A stretch of 46,797 nucleotides of DNA, taken from positions 1 through 46,797 of the forward strand of contig DCQT01000104.1 in the NCBI GenBank assembly GCA_002323535.1, read 5' to 3'. The position numbers were made by a program, and so were the translations under genes. The stretch comes from Bacteriovoracaceae bacterium UBA1511 (GTDB lineage Bacteria > Bdellovibrionota > Bacteriovoracia > Bacteriovoracales > Bacteriovoracaceae). Below are positions 15,214-24,793 of this stretch, piece by piece. The notes beneath the pieces were generated by a model. It made no database searches. It was not told the DNA's origin and was given only the letters and a program-made list of their open reading frames with translations. How positions within the stretch are numbered: position 1 is the stretch's first letter; each line of letters starts with the position of its first letter.

Positions 15214-16042
15214 AGTCATCCATTGAGTGGCGCTCATGGAGTTGAGTGGACTCTTCTCCCCAGGTTTTATTAACGCGAACTCCTCGCATAACGGCCGGGC
15301 GCGAGGAAATTTTCTGTGCCCACTTTTTTAGGTGAGAGTAAGCATCTACGTCTAAAAATTCAGCCGCTCCATAAAGCTCTCCAAGAACAAGCCCTCCGTA
15401 CCAAGGAAAAATAGCTATATCTGCAATAGTGTATTTTTCACCGCTAATGTAAGGAGTTTTTTCAAGTTTTTTATCAAGCAAATCAAGCTGTCTTTTTGTC
15501 TCCATGGCATAACGGTCGATGCAGTATTTTATTTTCACGGGGGCATAGGCGTAAAAATGCCCAAATCCACCGCCCACATAAGGGGCACTTCCCATTTGCC
15601 AAAAAAGCCAGTTTAGTGTCTCCGCTCTTTGGGTAAAATCCTCTGGAATTAATTTATTAAAATGATCTGCGAGGTATAAAAGAATGGATCCGGATTCAAA
15701 TAAGCGAGTTGCTCCTTTGTTGGTGTTGTGAATGAGAGCTGGAATTTTTGAATTAGGGTTTATATCAACAAAGTCACTCCCAAACTGATCACCAGAGAGT
15801 ATGTTTACTGGATAGGCATCGTACTCAGCGTCTTTTATTCCTAGCTCTAAGAGCTCTTCAAACATGATGGTGACTTTTATACCGTTTGGAGTGGCAAGGG
15901 AGTAGAGCTGAAATGGATGATCCCCAGCTGGAAGTTTGAATTCATGGGTAGATCCACTAATTGGCCGGTTTATATTGGCAAACTTTCCACCATTGTCTTT
16001 ATCCCAGGTCCAAACCCGCTCTGGTTTGTATTGATCATCCAT
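15203..16042 (-). CDS. yghU: YghU-like glutathione/disulfide-bond oxidoreductase
   Basis: Cytosolic glutathione transferase-fold protein of 279 residues of the YghU (nu) class, which has disulfide reductase activity with two bound glutathiones. The match to remembered E. coli YghU is strong through the whole length: VWTWDKDNGGKFANINRP at the start, LYSLATPNGIKVTIM, NPNSKIPAL, FESGSILLYLA, GGGFGHFYAYAPVKI and LHERH near the end. The length is normal. TAGGAA lies 5 bases before the ATG. It follows a broken gene (16051-16476) by 8 bases and probably shares its transcript. By eye it has more G+C and stronger conservation than its neighbours, which is compatible with gene transfer. Confidence 0.93.
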   Translation of the reverse strand: MDDQYKPERVWTWDKDNGGKFANINRPISGSTHEFKLPAGDHPFQLYSLATPNGIKVTIMFEELLELGIKDAEYDAYPVNILSGDQFGSDFVDINPNSKIPALIHNTNKGATRLFESGSILLYLADHFNKLIPEDFTQRAETLNWLFWQMGSAPYVGGGFGHFYAYAPVKIKYCIDRYAMETKRQLDLLDKKLEKTPYISGEKYTIADIAIFPWYGGLVLGELYGAAEFLDVDAYSHLKKWAQKISSRPAVMRGVRVNKTWGEESTQLHERHSMDDFKS

Positions 16043-16050
16043 AATATTTC

Positions 16051-16476
16051 CTATTTTAAATATTCAAATCTAAAACCACCTTTATGGGTGTATTCAGATA
16101 AGTTTTCATCAAAGGTATCGATGTCCGCGCCATGACCTTTTTTCTTATAAAAGTCTCCGTAATATAATACCTTATTTGAGCCATTGATGTAGGTTCCTCT
16201 TAAGGCAACGGTACTTTTAAAAAGCTTTAAGAAACTTGTTTCAAACAAAGCGATAAATAGCGTCTGATTAATTTTTTTAAATGTTTTAAAGTTCGTTGTT
16301 CGCCACTCAAATTCTTCATTTCTCAAAACAACTTCTCCTCGGCCTCTGTTTGGAACTTATAGAGTTACTTGTCGGGTAGAAATTTCATCGTTTGGTTTTT
16401 TATAAAATATTTCTCCATCCACAACTGCTGCTTGGATGTTAATGATAGTGAGTAATAGTAATAGAATTTTTTTCAT
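16051..16476 (-). pseudogene. secreted-protein gene interrupted by an in-frame TAA
   Basis: From the ATG at 16474-16476 (GGAGG four bases upstream) a signal peptide and short stretch MKKILLLLLTIINIQAAVVD and GEIFYKKPNDEISTRQVTL read 39 residues to a TAA at 16357-16359. Reading on in the same frame gives VPNRGRGEVVLRNEEFEWRT and about 80 more residues, ending GGFRFEYLK at 16051. The two parts read naturally as one protein of about 141 residues, and a single change (GAA to TAA) would explain the stop. Either the gene is dead, the base call is wrong, or the second part restarts at a TTG (16324-16326), which has its own AGGAG eight bases upstream. The function is unknown. yghU follows by 8 bases. 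Confidence 0.72.
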
Positions 16477-16553
16477 GATGCCTCCGCGATACAACTCGAG
16501 GCGTCATTAGCTTGAGTATGGGCTTAGTCAAAATATTACGATCTCTGTCTAGC

Positions 16554-19500
16554 TTAGGGGGAGCTGCAGGTAATAGAGTTCCCGACAATCTCGAAAGGCC
16601 CTCTTGTGGTGCTCGCTTTTCTGTAAACACCGTTCCAATCTCTATAAACACTTAGCTTGAGTCCAGTTTTCAGAGTAGTTGAATCTATGTGAAGTGCAGG
16701 TGCCTTTTTATCTGTTGATTCAAATATCGTTTTGAGAGCTGTGCATTCGTTTAAGCTATTGGTGTTTTTAGTTATGTCAAAAAAGTTTGTGATTTCTTGT
16801 TCTGATGGCCTATTTTGTAAACTTGCTCCATCTCGACCTAAATGATTTATATCAATGAACCTTGTATGAATATCATCCATAAGTTGTTCAATACCTACTA
16901 TATCACTGTCATTAATAAAGTCTGACTGTGTATCCCCAGTTATACACCTGTAGGAGAAGCTCTTGTTTCCAGAAATATCATTTTCAAAATAAACTAATGG
17001 ATATTCTTTTTGCCAATTATCATTATCATTGCCGTAGCAGTAATCCCATAAGTATTCGACCCTTTGACTAGGTTCACCTGTATCCTTTGCCGTCGCTATG
17101 TTGTATAGCCTTGGAGTGTGCCCTATTAAAGGGTTCGGTAGAAATTTTCCATCAAATTTGTAAATAAAGTCCGAGCTTTCACTATAGGGTAGAATTTTTC
17201 CCCATTGCTCAAGATCATTTTCGTTTCGTACATCGTGAAGATCAATTGCACCTGAACCATATAGTTGGGGGGTATTACTGCTTAGAATATAATGATGATT
17301 TTGGAGAGATCCCTGCGATAGATAAGGGAATATCCTACTGTTGTACATATCAAATGTAGTGCTAGGATTATATTTAAGATTTAAAATAAGCGTTTCGTTA
17401 GAGCCGCCAAGAAATCCAAATCGATTATCCCAAAAACCATTTGAGGTATTTAAACAATCTCCACAACCTAGGGGAGAAAGATATAAATGTTTTAGTAAAG
17501 GAGTTTTTGCCTGGTTGAAGACGGAGCCGGGATTTGAATTATACCAAATGTCATGAACCGTACCAAGGTATGTATTTTCATTGAAATTGAAATCAAAACC
17601 TTGTTGTTTTGGTCTTGAGTTTGAACTGTAAATAATCTGATTCTCTTGTAAATACATCACTGAATTGTAAATTGAATGACGAACTCCATAGGGTTTATGG
17701 AAGTCAAACATTAGAGGTGTGTCCATAGAGTCATCCAACACTTCTCCATGAGTCGCCTGTGCATTGTGCAAGTAAAAAGACTTAAACATTCCGTGGTAAC
17801 CACCGAGAGGTACCTTTAATACGAGATTATTAGAGTACTTCATAATTTGCTCAGCGGTACCTAAGCCTGTTACTTTTGATTGGGTTCCGTAAGCTATAAT
17901 ATTTCTCTCAACAACTTGGATGCGATTCTTATTTTTATCAGTTCTAAGCCCTGTATCCCGAAAGTTAAGATCAAGAATGTCGGCCGAATGGTTCATAAAG
18001 ATATTATTAAATAGTAACGCATCAATAGTCGTGGTTGATACGAATTCATAATTTCCACCAAAAGCAGTGAAATGGTTATTATTACTAAAATCTGCATTGT
18101 CTGTATTAGTAAAATTTATCGCGTTACTTGTTTCATTTTGCAATGTTGAATTAGAAATTATAAGAGAATCTGTTTCCGCATTTATTGAATTATAGTGCCC
18201 ATAGTCAGGGTTGCTGCGATAAGAACTATCCGGGCCACCTCTAAAGCAATAAGCGTCTGAATAATTCAATGAAGCTCCTCCAAGCTCACTGACGGGGTTG
18301 CATGCAGGTAAATTAAAAGAAGCTTGAGTGTAATTTACACCATTATCTCCTACTACCGGTTCATTTATCGTGATTGGGATCGATTCTTGATCTTTTGCGT
18401 GAAGATACCAGTTTTCATTAGTCTTTAAATGAAAGTTTCTAAAATAGACGCTGTTATCATAAAGGTTAAGGGGGCCACTAGCTCTCATTTCTGGCCCCTG
18501 ATTATTATAAAAAAATGGATTAAAAATTTGATTAGGTGAATAAAGGCCGTCATCATCATAGTTATTGTCTTTATCGCAGCCGTTCGTTCCTATTATCTGT
18601 GAACCATCAATGGTTTCACATAAATTGAAGGCTAGTGGAAAATAAGATCTAAATTGACTCACCGTCAAGTCTGTGGAAATCCTATCAGGCCTTACTTGCT
18701 CCTTGAGGGTGCCTGAACCAATGCCGTGTCCCATCAAATAAGTATTGCTTTTGATATTATTTGAAATGGTATTATCAGTGATTGGGTTGTCACTGAGAAC
18801 TAAAAAACCCTTTTTTTGCCTGTGATTCTCGTTAAAGACAAAGCCATAACTTTCAAAATCAGAGAAAGAATTTCCTTCAATATTTACCCCATGAATAATA
18901 TTATTATTTGCCCCTGCTTTGACAATAACTCCGTTAGCACTTGCCTTAATGAAAGTGTCATACATATGAAAACTTTCAGAGTCATGGATGCTAAATACTC
19001 TTTTTATATTCCTAAGCTGTTCACGCGGATTCCAAGCTAGACTATAATTTTGCAAAAGATAATCATAAGTGAATTTAAAATTATCAGTTTCTCCATTTCC
19101 AATACGGCTTGTTATTTGATTAGTGTAAGGACTTGAAAATTGCCTAAACCACGAAAGCCATTGGGATCGACTCGGATTGCCCGAAGATGAAAAATTACTT
19201 GGGACAGTTAATGTATTAGTTACTTTCGCCTTGTAGAGAGAATGAAATCCGCCATGGGCTAGAAAACTATGATATAACTCCCGGCTTCTCTCAGACCAAG
19301 GTGAATTATTGGTAGGTATATTAATTGATGTATCTGTGTAGTTAACATCATTACTTAAATTAGCGAGATCATAATATTTAAGTGCTTGTGGGTAAAGATA
19401 GTCAAGAGCGTGTTTTGCCTTCTCTTCTGTCCAGTTAGCCAGGTTATCAAGGTAATAATTATAAGTTTCACTGTATTTCTTATCAGTATGTATACGAAAT

Positions 19501-22500
19501 ACGAGGTCATAGATTCTCACATCATCGTAGCCTTTTATATCAAATAAATCCTTTGAGTCGTCGAGTAACTGCAAACTAATATCTAGATACCTTGGTAGGC
19601 AAACATACTCTGTATTTGTTTGTATTGTTTGTCCTTGCTGAATATCATTACACTTCTCATAACTAGTAATAACAAGGTTCTCACAACCACCCTCACAACT
19701 TTTTGAAAAATAAAGATTTAAATAAGATGTGCGAATCACCTTAGACATTCCGGCAGTTTTATCATAATCCGCAACGATTCGAGGTAAGGCTCCTTTTCCG
19801 TAAAACGTTGTGGGAAGAAAATCATAGTAGTAATGAAGATTCGATCGATTATAGTTTCCGTTAATTAAACTAGGGGCGAGAAGGTTAAATTCCTTTATTG
19901 CATTTGTTGCCCTAAAGGCTGCTAATTCGTCGTAATCCAATTGTGAACGGCAAGGAGTACTCGATGAAACAGATCCCTGACATGTTGTTGATAACGTTGG
20001 ATTAAAGGGATTTGCATCAACACTGGTTGTGTCATAATTAGCAAAATTAAAAATAGGGTCATACCTTCTGGCGAGTATTGCCGAAGGAGAATTAGTTCCC
20101 GTATATCTTGGGTTAATTAAAAAATAATTCCAAGTAATATTTGTATCTGAAAAAATACCCTTTTTTCTCCCCTGATACCCAGGTAGTATTCCTTTTTTGT
20201 TACCAAGATAAGTAGGGAACATTTGATCGGGAAAGCTCACAGAGCTGTGCTTAAACTCACCATAGCATATATCTGAGTTTGGGTTGTCAATGCACGAGGT
20301 TGATATGTTACTTGTCTGACCAGAGATACAAATATCAGCGAGAAGTTTGTATTGATTACTTAGTTTGTCGAAGTAACTTGGATCATTTTGATATTCGCGA
20401 GTTATAGTTGAATTATTTTGCAAACTTTCAAATACAGTTAGGTTTGTTTGAGTAACACTTGCATTACTTCCAAATTCTTCACAGGAGAAAGTTCTTTGTG
20501 CAAAACTCGCACATCGGCTGACATCACCCCAAATAATGGAGCCATCAGAGTTGCAAGTAAAGCTCACGCTTTGAATTTCTGGTTCTCGATCAAATGATAT
20601 TACGCATTCAGCATACCCTGGTTGAAGAACCTCTATTGGGTAGCTAGTTACAGTGAGCATCTTGTTGTTATATTGATGAATGACACCCGTATTGTTGGGA
20701 CCTGTAGCATTACAAACACTGCCCAGATTTAAATTGTGCTCACACCCATCTCCGGAACACGGTGAATTAATTTGGGTAACTACTTGAGAAGAAGTGTTCT
20801 GTTCGGACTGAGGTTGTTCTGTTGATTCACTTTCGTTTGAGGGATTGGAGGATTCAGTATTAGAAACTGAGCCTGAATCAGAACCAGAACCTGATTCAGA
20901 TTCAGACTCAGACTCAGATACAGAATCTGAGCTTGAGTTATTGTTTGTTGATTCATCTTGTTGTGGAGTAGAGCCGCCCTCTTGATCTCCAAAAAAATCT
21001 CTGAGGTGATCAGTGAAAATACTACCGATTTCTTCCCTGGCCACAGGCTCTTTATCAAGAATTAGGTTACCCTCCGTATTAATCTCCCAAGCGAATTTAT
21101 CAATTCTAACGTCTCCTAGTTTTCCATCGCACTCCAGGTGTCTGCAAGCGCATACGTTATTTCGGCAATACTCATGCTGTTCACATTGTGCATTATTGCT
21201 ACATTGATTACCCAAAATAGAATCCATGGTTGAGCCAATAGCACTAGAAAAGTTGTTTAAGTGATTTTGAATATTATCCCGAGAAATAAATTCGCTCTCA
21301 TTTCTGATATTTCCATTTTTATAGGATTCTAAATATTTTGAAAGGCTTTTATTCAAGCTTCTGGAGTTAGATACTGGAACTTGTACACTCTCACCATCAA
21401 CTATGGTCGTCTCTGATTTTGGGATTGATAGTTGGTTAAAGTTACGATTGGATACTAGGCCATTAGCGTCGATATCCAATTTGAGAATAATTCCCGTGGA
21501 GGTCGTGATAGTGTTTTTTATTGAATTAATTGACGGAGGAGAAGTTGCCGTTTTCATCGCTCGAAGATCTGTTTTGAGGGACAAAACTTTTTCTTTTACT
21601 TGATTCTCTGTAGCAGCGAGATTAAGTCCCAAGGAGGACTTATAGTTTCTTCGCTCCTCAAGAAGAATTTCCTTTGGTAGTCCAAAGAACCTGGGTATAC
21701 CTGGTTGATCCACAGTCGTATAGCCTTTAGATTTATTCCTTATTTCTGTCCTGGACAAAAAGTTTTCGTCACTTAAAAGATAATTAACCGTAGACGTGTC
21801 CAATGAGCCCTGAGAAAAACTATTTACAAGAGAAGAGTCTATCCCTGTCGCCGTGTAAGAGTAATTGAAGGCTAGGTTTGGAGTTGCTGCATCAATGATG
21901 GAGAACTCGGTGTTTACATCAATATCTTTTGTCGAAAAACCAAACCCTAGTTTATTGAAATTCTCTATTAGAAGTATTTCGGAAGACGATGTGGTCGTTT
22001 TGATGATCCTCTCGTCGACAATTGAAACCCCCTCGGGGTTATAAATTAAAAGATCAACGTTATCTGTACCTCCTGGTATGTTAGGTGATAATATTGCTAC
22101 TTCCGACAGGACTATTGGATTTGAATAATGAATGGAAGATAGCTTTACATCGTAATAAATAGCCGAAAAGGGTATATCATTAGAATCTTCATCGAATGAT
22201 AGTCTGTCTTCAAAAGAGGCGCTGTCCTCCTTCCATCGACCTTGATTTGCATTGTAACAAAAATCTACAAGAGATAAACTTTGGTTGTTTAAGGATACGC
22301 AAAGGGCAAAGCCTACTGGATCGTTTATGTTTTCTGATTCGCATTGAGTGATCGTTTTAACTTGCATTGGTGGGGGAGCTGGTGGTGGAGTAGTCTGGCA
22401 CTCCTGGCAAGAAAAGGAGTTTGGACTAGAGTTAGTTTGTACCCAAACACAATTCTCCTCGAGTCTTTGGATGCATTCAGACTCAGAAACAGGAATATTT

Positions 22501-22607
22501 GAATTTATGGATGATGGGTCACCGCAGGCAGCAATAGCTTCCCTAGGTATAAGTAAAATAATAAATATATTTATCGTAGAAATAATATTAAATGCTTTTA
22601 TTGACAT
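16554..22607 (-). CDS. giant secreted multidomain protein with parallel beta-helix regions
   Basis: Exported protein of 2017 residues. Seen in order: signal peptide (about 1-27); cysteine-rich segment and proline run TPPPAPPP (45-80); unrecognised region (about 100-460); EGF-like cysteine cluster CSNNAQCEQHEYCRNNVCAC (469-488); a Ser/Glu/Asp-rich linker (about 550-607); a small Cys domain (617-700); a long unrecognised region; and right-handed beta-helix-like segments with VIVKAGANNNIIHGVNIEGN and NPITDNTISNNI at about 1205-1300, and NSTLQNETSNAINFTNTDNA at about 1480-1560. Many Asn/Asp turns fit an adhesin or polysaccharide-binding surface protein. No catalytic motif was found. Its ATG overlaps the stop of the upstream lipoprotein-like gene (TAATG), so translation is coupled. 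By eye the coding sequence is intact over 6 kb. Confidence 0.85.
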   Translation of the reverse strand: MSIKAFNIISTINIFIILLIPREAIAACGDPSSINSNIPVSESECIQRLEENCVWVQTNSSPNSFSCQECQTTPPPAPPPMQVKTITQCESENINDPVGFALCVSLNNQSLSLVDFCYNANQGRWKEDSASFEDRLSFDEDSNDIPFSAIYYDVKLSSIHYSNPIVLSEVAILSPNIPGGTDNVDLLIYNPEGVSIVDERIIKTTTSSSEILLIENFNKLGFGFSTKDIDVNTEFSIIDAATPNLAFNYSYTATGIDSSLVNSFSQGSLDTSTVNYLLSDENFLSRTEIRNKSKGYTTVDQPGIPRFFGLPKEILLEERRNYKSSLGLNLAATENQVKEKVLSLKTDLRAMKTATSPPSINSIKNTITTSTGIILKLDIDANGLVSNRNFNQLSIPKSETTIVDGESVQVPVSNSRSLNKSLSKYLESYKNGNIRNESEFISRDNIQNHLNNFSSAIGSTMDSILGNQCSNNAQCEQHEYCRNNVCACRHLECDGKLGDVRIDKFAWEINTEGNLILDKEPVAREEIGSIFTDHLRDFFGDQEGGSTPQQDESTNNNSSSDSVSESESESESGSGSDSGSVSNTESSNPSNESESTEQPQSEQNTSSQVVTQINSPCSGDGCEHNLNLGSVCNATGPNNTGVIHQYNNKMLTVTSYPIEVLQPGYAECVISFDREPEIQSVSFTCNSDGSIIWGDVSRCASFAQRTFSCEEFGSNASVTQTNLTVFESLQNNSTITREYQNDPSYFDKLSNQYKLLADICISGQTSNISTSCIDNPNSDICYGEFKHSSVSFPDQMFPTYLGNKKGILPGYQGRKKGIFSDTNITWNYFLINPRYTGTNSPSAILARRYDPIFNFANYDTTSVDANPFNPTLSTTCQGSVSSSTPCRSQLDYDELAAFRATNAIKEFNLLAPSLINGNYNRSNLHYYYDFLPTTFYGKGALPRIVADYDKTAGMSKVIRTSYLNLYFSKSCEGGCENLVITSYEKCNDIQQGQTIQTNTEYVCLPRYLDISLQLLDDSKDLFDIKGYDDVRIYDLVFRIHTDKKYSETYNYYLDNLANWTEEKAKHALDYLYPQALKYYDLANLSNDVNYTDTSINIPTNNSPWSERSRELYHSFLAHGGFHSLYKAKVTNTLTVPSNFSSSGNPSRSQWLSWFRQFSSPYTNQITSRIGNGETDNFKFTYDYLLQNYSLAWNPREQLRNIKRVFSIHDSESFHMYDTFIKASANGVIVKAGANNNIIHGVNIEGNSFSDFESYGFVFNENHRQKKGFLVLSDNPITDNTISNNIKSNTYLMGHGIGSGTLKEQVRPDRISTDLTVSQFRSYFPLAFNLCETIDGSQIIGTNGCDKDNNYDDDGLYSPNQIFNPFFYNNQGPEMRASGPLNLYDNSVYFRNFHLKTNENWYLHAKDQESIPITINEPVVGDNGVNYTQASFNLPACNPVSELGGASLNYSDAYCFRGGPDSSYRSNPDYGHYNSINAETDSLIISNSTLQNETSNAINFTNTDNADFSNNNHFTAFGGNYEFVSTTTIDALLFNNIFMNHSADILDLNFRDTGLRTDKNKNRIQVVERNIIAYGTQSKVTGLGTAEQIMKYSNNLVLKVPLGGYHGMFKSFYLHNAQATHGEVLDDSMDTPLMFDFHKPYGVRHSIYNSVMYLQENQIIYSSNSRPKQQGFDFNFNENTYLGTVHDIWYNSNPGSVFNQAKTPLLKHLYLSPLGCGDCLNTSNGFWDNRFGFLGGSNETLILNLKYNPSTTFDMYNSRIFPYLSQGSLQNHHYILSSNTPQLYGSGAIDLHDVRNENDLEQWGKILPYSESSDFIYKFDGKFLPNPLIGHTPRLYNIATAKDTGEPSQRVEYLWDYCYGNDNDNWQKEYPLVYFENDISGNKSFSYRCITGDTQSDFINDSDIVGIEQLMDDIHTRFIDINHLGRDGASLQNRPSEQEITNFFDITKNTNSLNECTALKTIFESTDKKAPALHIDSTTLKTGLKLSVYRDWNGVYRKASTTRGPFEIVGNSITCSSP

Positions 22608-23011
22608 TAAAATGCTCCGATTAAAATAGATTTATTTTTAATAGGAAATAATTTTTGGTTATTTGTGTTGCCAATACTTACCAACAAAGCAGACTGGTTA
22701 TAAGGAAGAGTGACTCTGTTTTTACTTTTAAGTGAAAACACTGCACCAGAAAATAGAATTTTTCCATAAGTGGTTTTTATAACAACATGGGAACTGTCTT
22801 TAATGTCAGACTTAAAATCGATATTGATGTGAGTCCTTAGGTCAATGATTCTTTTTTGTGGAGCATTGCTAAAAGTTGGTGGAAGTTTTGATGACTTTTT
22901 CTTTGCCTGAGTCGGCGTTTGGTCTCCCGATAAGTTAATGCATGAAGTATTAATCATTAATAAAATAGGGATAATAAATATTTTCACCGTTTTATTTAAT
23001 TCTCGTCTCAC
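22607..23011 (-). CDS. small lipoprotein-like partner of the giant protein
   Basis: Protein of 134 residues with a hydrophobic signal (about 9-20) followed by INTSC (C24), a degenerate lipobox with Asn at -3, so a lipid anchor is possible but not certain. The mature part has a Lys/Pro-rich linker (about 35-50) and a beta-rich domain (IDLRTHINIDFKSD, VVIKTTYGKILFSG, KNRVTLPYNQSALLVSIG). No family was recognised. It is the first gene of a two-gene operon, and its TAA shares a base with the ATG of the 2017-residue protein. It may anchor, chaperone or export that partner, which is inference from coupling. Confidence 0.75.
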   Translation of the reverse strand: MRRELNKTVKIFIIPILLMINTSCINLSGDQTPTQAKKKSSKLPPTFSNAPQKRIIDLRTHINIDFKSDIKDSSHVVIKTTYGKILFSGAVFSLKSKNRVTLPYNQSALLVSIGNTNNQKLFPIKNKSILIGAF

Positions 23012-23314
23012 AGTCTGCGCCCTTTTATTAAATTCTTAATCAAGTTATCGGGCAATTATATTGTTAGTTTTACTTGGAAAAAATTAAAATATTACAGCAT
23101 TAGAAGGTCTGCTATTTTTGAGCACTTGGTCCCAGAATTTAAATCAAAATTATTTTATAATTTACGTTTTCAATGAAAACTCTTTATGACTTTAAAATAT
23201 TGACACATATCTCTGGCACTAACCTAACCAAAACAAAGGTTGTTTTAGTGAATAAATTACTCGATTTTCAAAAAAGTTTGGACGATGTCGCTTTTGTTTG
23301 GGTATTCAAACATC
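23012..23314. other. intergenic region between divergent genes
   Basis: About 300 AT-rich bases between the leftward giant-protein operon and the rightward gene at 23315. A TATAAT-like -10 is visible near 23155-23160 and a TTGACA at about 23200. No convincing open reading frame, tRNA or strong hairpin was seen. It should hold promoters for both sides. Confidence 0.5.
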
Positions 23315-24616
23315 ATGCGAAAGTTTCTGTTTATATTAAGTTTATTAAGCTCCTTGAATGCTTTATCACATGAGACTGAGGGGTTGAGCTTTGCCGATTC
23401 CAATAAAGCTCTAGAAAAAGCATTAGAAAAACTCCACCCGGACAGATTAATAGTCACTGACCGGAATGGAAAAAATACTCTCCAAGTTAAGTTTAGAGGA
23501 GAGAGTATCTATTTAAATAGATCTGTCATGTTAGCTGCGCTCAATGAAATATATAACGAGCTCAGTGAAGAGCTAACAAAAGAGGAAAAGATTGCGTTAG
23601 AGGAAACGAAGCTTTCGGTATTTTCTTATTTATCACAAAAAACAATTACAATAGTTAAAACGCCTTATTTATTTTTTAAAGATTTAGTTTTAAATCTCCC
23701 TGAACACATGTCTAATCTTAGCCTTACTCTACCTAAGTATTATCACTCTAGAGGCCCGACAGCTCTAGTGGTTATCGGCGTTACACAAGTGGCATGGGAG
23801 ACTCTTGAGACCGCAATATCTTGGGCGATTGGCGCTGGTGGTGCTCATGCTTATTGTGTTGTCTTCAACATTGCCCTTTTGAAAGCAGTGGATAATGCCA
23901 AAGGTCTATTTAGTTTTTTAACGGCGAGAGGGACAAAGATGAGCGCTCTAGAGAGGTTAAGATTATTTGTTTTGGCTTTGAAGAGAGATTGGAGAGATGG
24001 AAAGGGTATCTTAAAAACTCTAAAGAAAAGTAATCGAACGCTTAAAATTGAATCGTTAAAAGAGGTGGCCAATCAGTTTGGACTAAATCGCGTATCTACC
24101 ACTCAAGGCAAGGCTGAAACAGTTCTACTTGAGGAAAGTTTTAGGATTTCAAAAATTAGAGAAATGAATATAACCAATAGACTGTGGCACAGCTATCAAA
24201 TTAACCTAGGAATAGAGTATCTCTCATATATGCTTGAGGAGCATATAAAAAGTTTTACAGAAAAAAACCTTCACGATTTTGAAGGGACAAAAGAGCAAAA
24301 AAAAGAAATTTATAAATCGATATGGAAACTAAAGACCCTTGAGGGAAAACTGATTAAATTTAAAGAAAGCCTGAAGTTTGCAGTGACAGCGTCAATGTTT
24401 GATCTTAAAACCGAATCTTCAAGGTTATCCCTTGCTGAATACTATAGACAGTATATTGACCTGGTGACAAAAACTGTTGGAAACCTTCAAAAAGATCCGC
24501 TATTGGTTCGTCATGAAATCATTTCGTTGAGTGAGGAAGTGACTAGAAAATTTGAGTATATCAAAAAAACAACTTACTCATTTTCTATATCGAGCTGCCT
24601 AAGATTAATTATTTGA
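23315..24616 (+). CDS. exported or membrane protein of unknown function
   Basis: Protein of 433 residues with a signal peptide (about 1-18, ending ALS). Most of it is helical and charged, with a central hydrophobic stretch (about 148-190: TALVVIGVTQVAWETLETAI then AIGAGGAHAY) that may be one or two membrane helices. The second half is helical and lysine/glutamate-rich, perhaps coiled coil. No family was recognised. The start at 23315 is chosen because the signal peptide begins there; an ATG at 23285 is in frame but adds a non-hydrophobic leader, and neither has a good ribosome binding site. The 3' end overlaps the convergent small gene by 12 bases. Confidence 0.72.
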   Translation: MRKFLFILSLLSSLNALSHETEGLSFADSNKALEKALEKLHPDRLIVTDRNGKNTLQVKFRGESIYLNRSVMLAALNEIYNELSEELTKEEKIALEETKLSVFSYLSQKTITIVKTPYLFFKDLVLNLPEHMSNLSLTLPKYYHSRGPTALVVIGVTQVAWETLETAISWAIGAGGAHAYCVVFNIALLKAVDNAKGLFSFLTARGTKMSALERLRLFVLALKRDWRDGKGILKTLKKSNRTLKIESLKEVANQFGLNRVSTTQGKAETVLLEESFRISKIREMNITNRLWHSYQINLGIEYLSYMLEEHIKSFTEKNLHDFEGTKEQKKEIYKSIWKLKTLEGKLIKFKESLKFAVTASMFDLKTESSRLSLAEYYRQYIDLVTKTVGNLQKDPLLVRHEIISLSEEVTRKFEYIKKTTYSFSISSCLRLII

Positions 24617-24781
24617 AGAGTTTAAATTATCTATTTCTCTCCCCACTTCTTCAGCTTGTGCGCTAAGTTCACTAAATAATGCGATGTCACCTTTTCTTTG
24701 CGCTTCGACAGCTTTTTTCATCAGGTCTTCATATTTTTTTTGAAGGGTAGAGGATTCATTTTTCTTGAATAGTCCAAACAT
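24605..24781 (-). CDS. Lacal_2735-like (DUF6435) small protein
   Basis: Short cytosolic protein of 58 residues starting MFGLFKKNES, then LQKKYEDLMKKAVEAQRKGD and SELSAQAEEVGREIDNL. The MFGLFKK start and the following two-helix, charged pattern match the Lacal_2735/DUF6435 family of small proteins, whose function is unknown. AAGG lies 7 bases before the ATG, and the upstream gene ends 12 bases before it, so the two form an operon. The last 12 bases overlap the convergent gene. Confidence 0.75.
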   Translation of the reverse strand: MFGLFKKNESSTLQKKYEDLMKKAVEAQRKGDIALFSELSAQAEEVGREIDNLNSSNN

Positions 24782-24793
24782 TTTTATGCCTTA

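Noticed and set aside
20800..20945. Repetitive tract that might be a DNA repeat or CRISPR-like array
   Set aside because: It is the Ser/Glu/Asp-rich linker of the giant protein; the repeats are codon-level and have no spacers.
23173..23373. Open frame of 66 codons in the gap before 23315
   Set aside because: It overlaps the signal-peptide gene, lacks a ribosome binding site and has no protein-like pattern.
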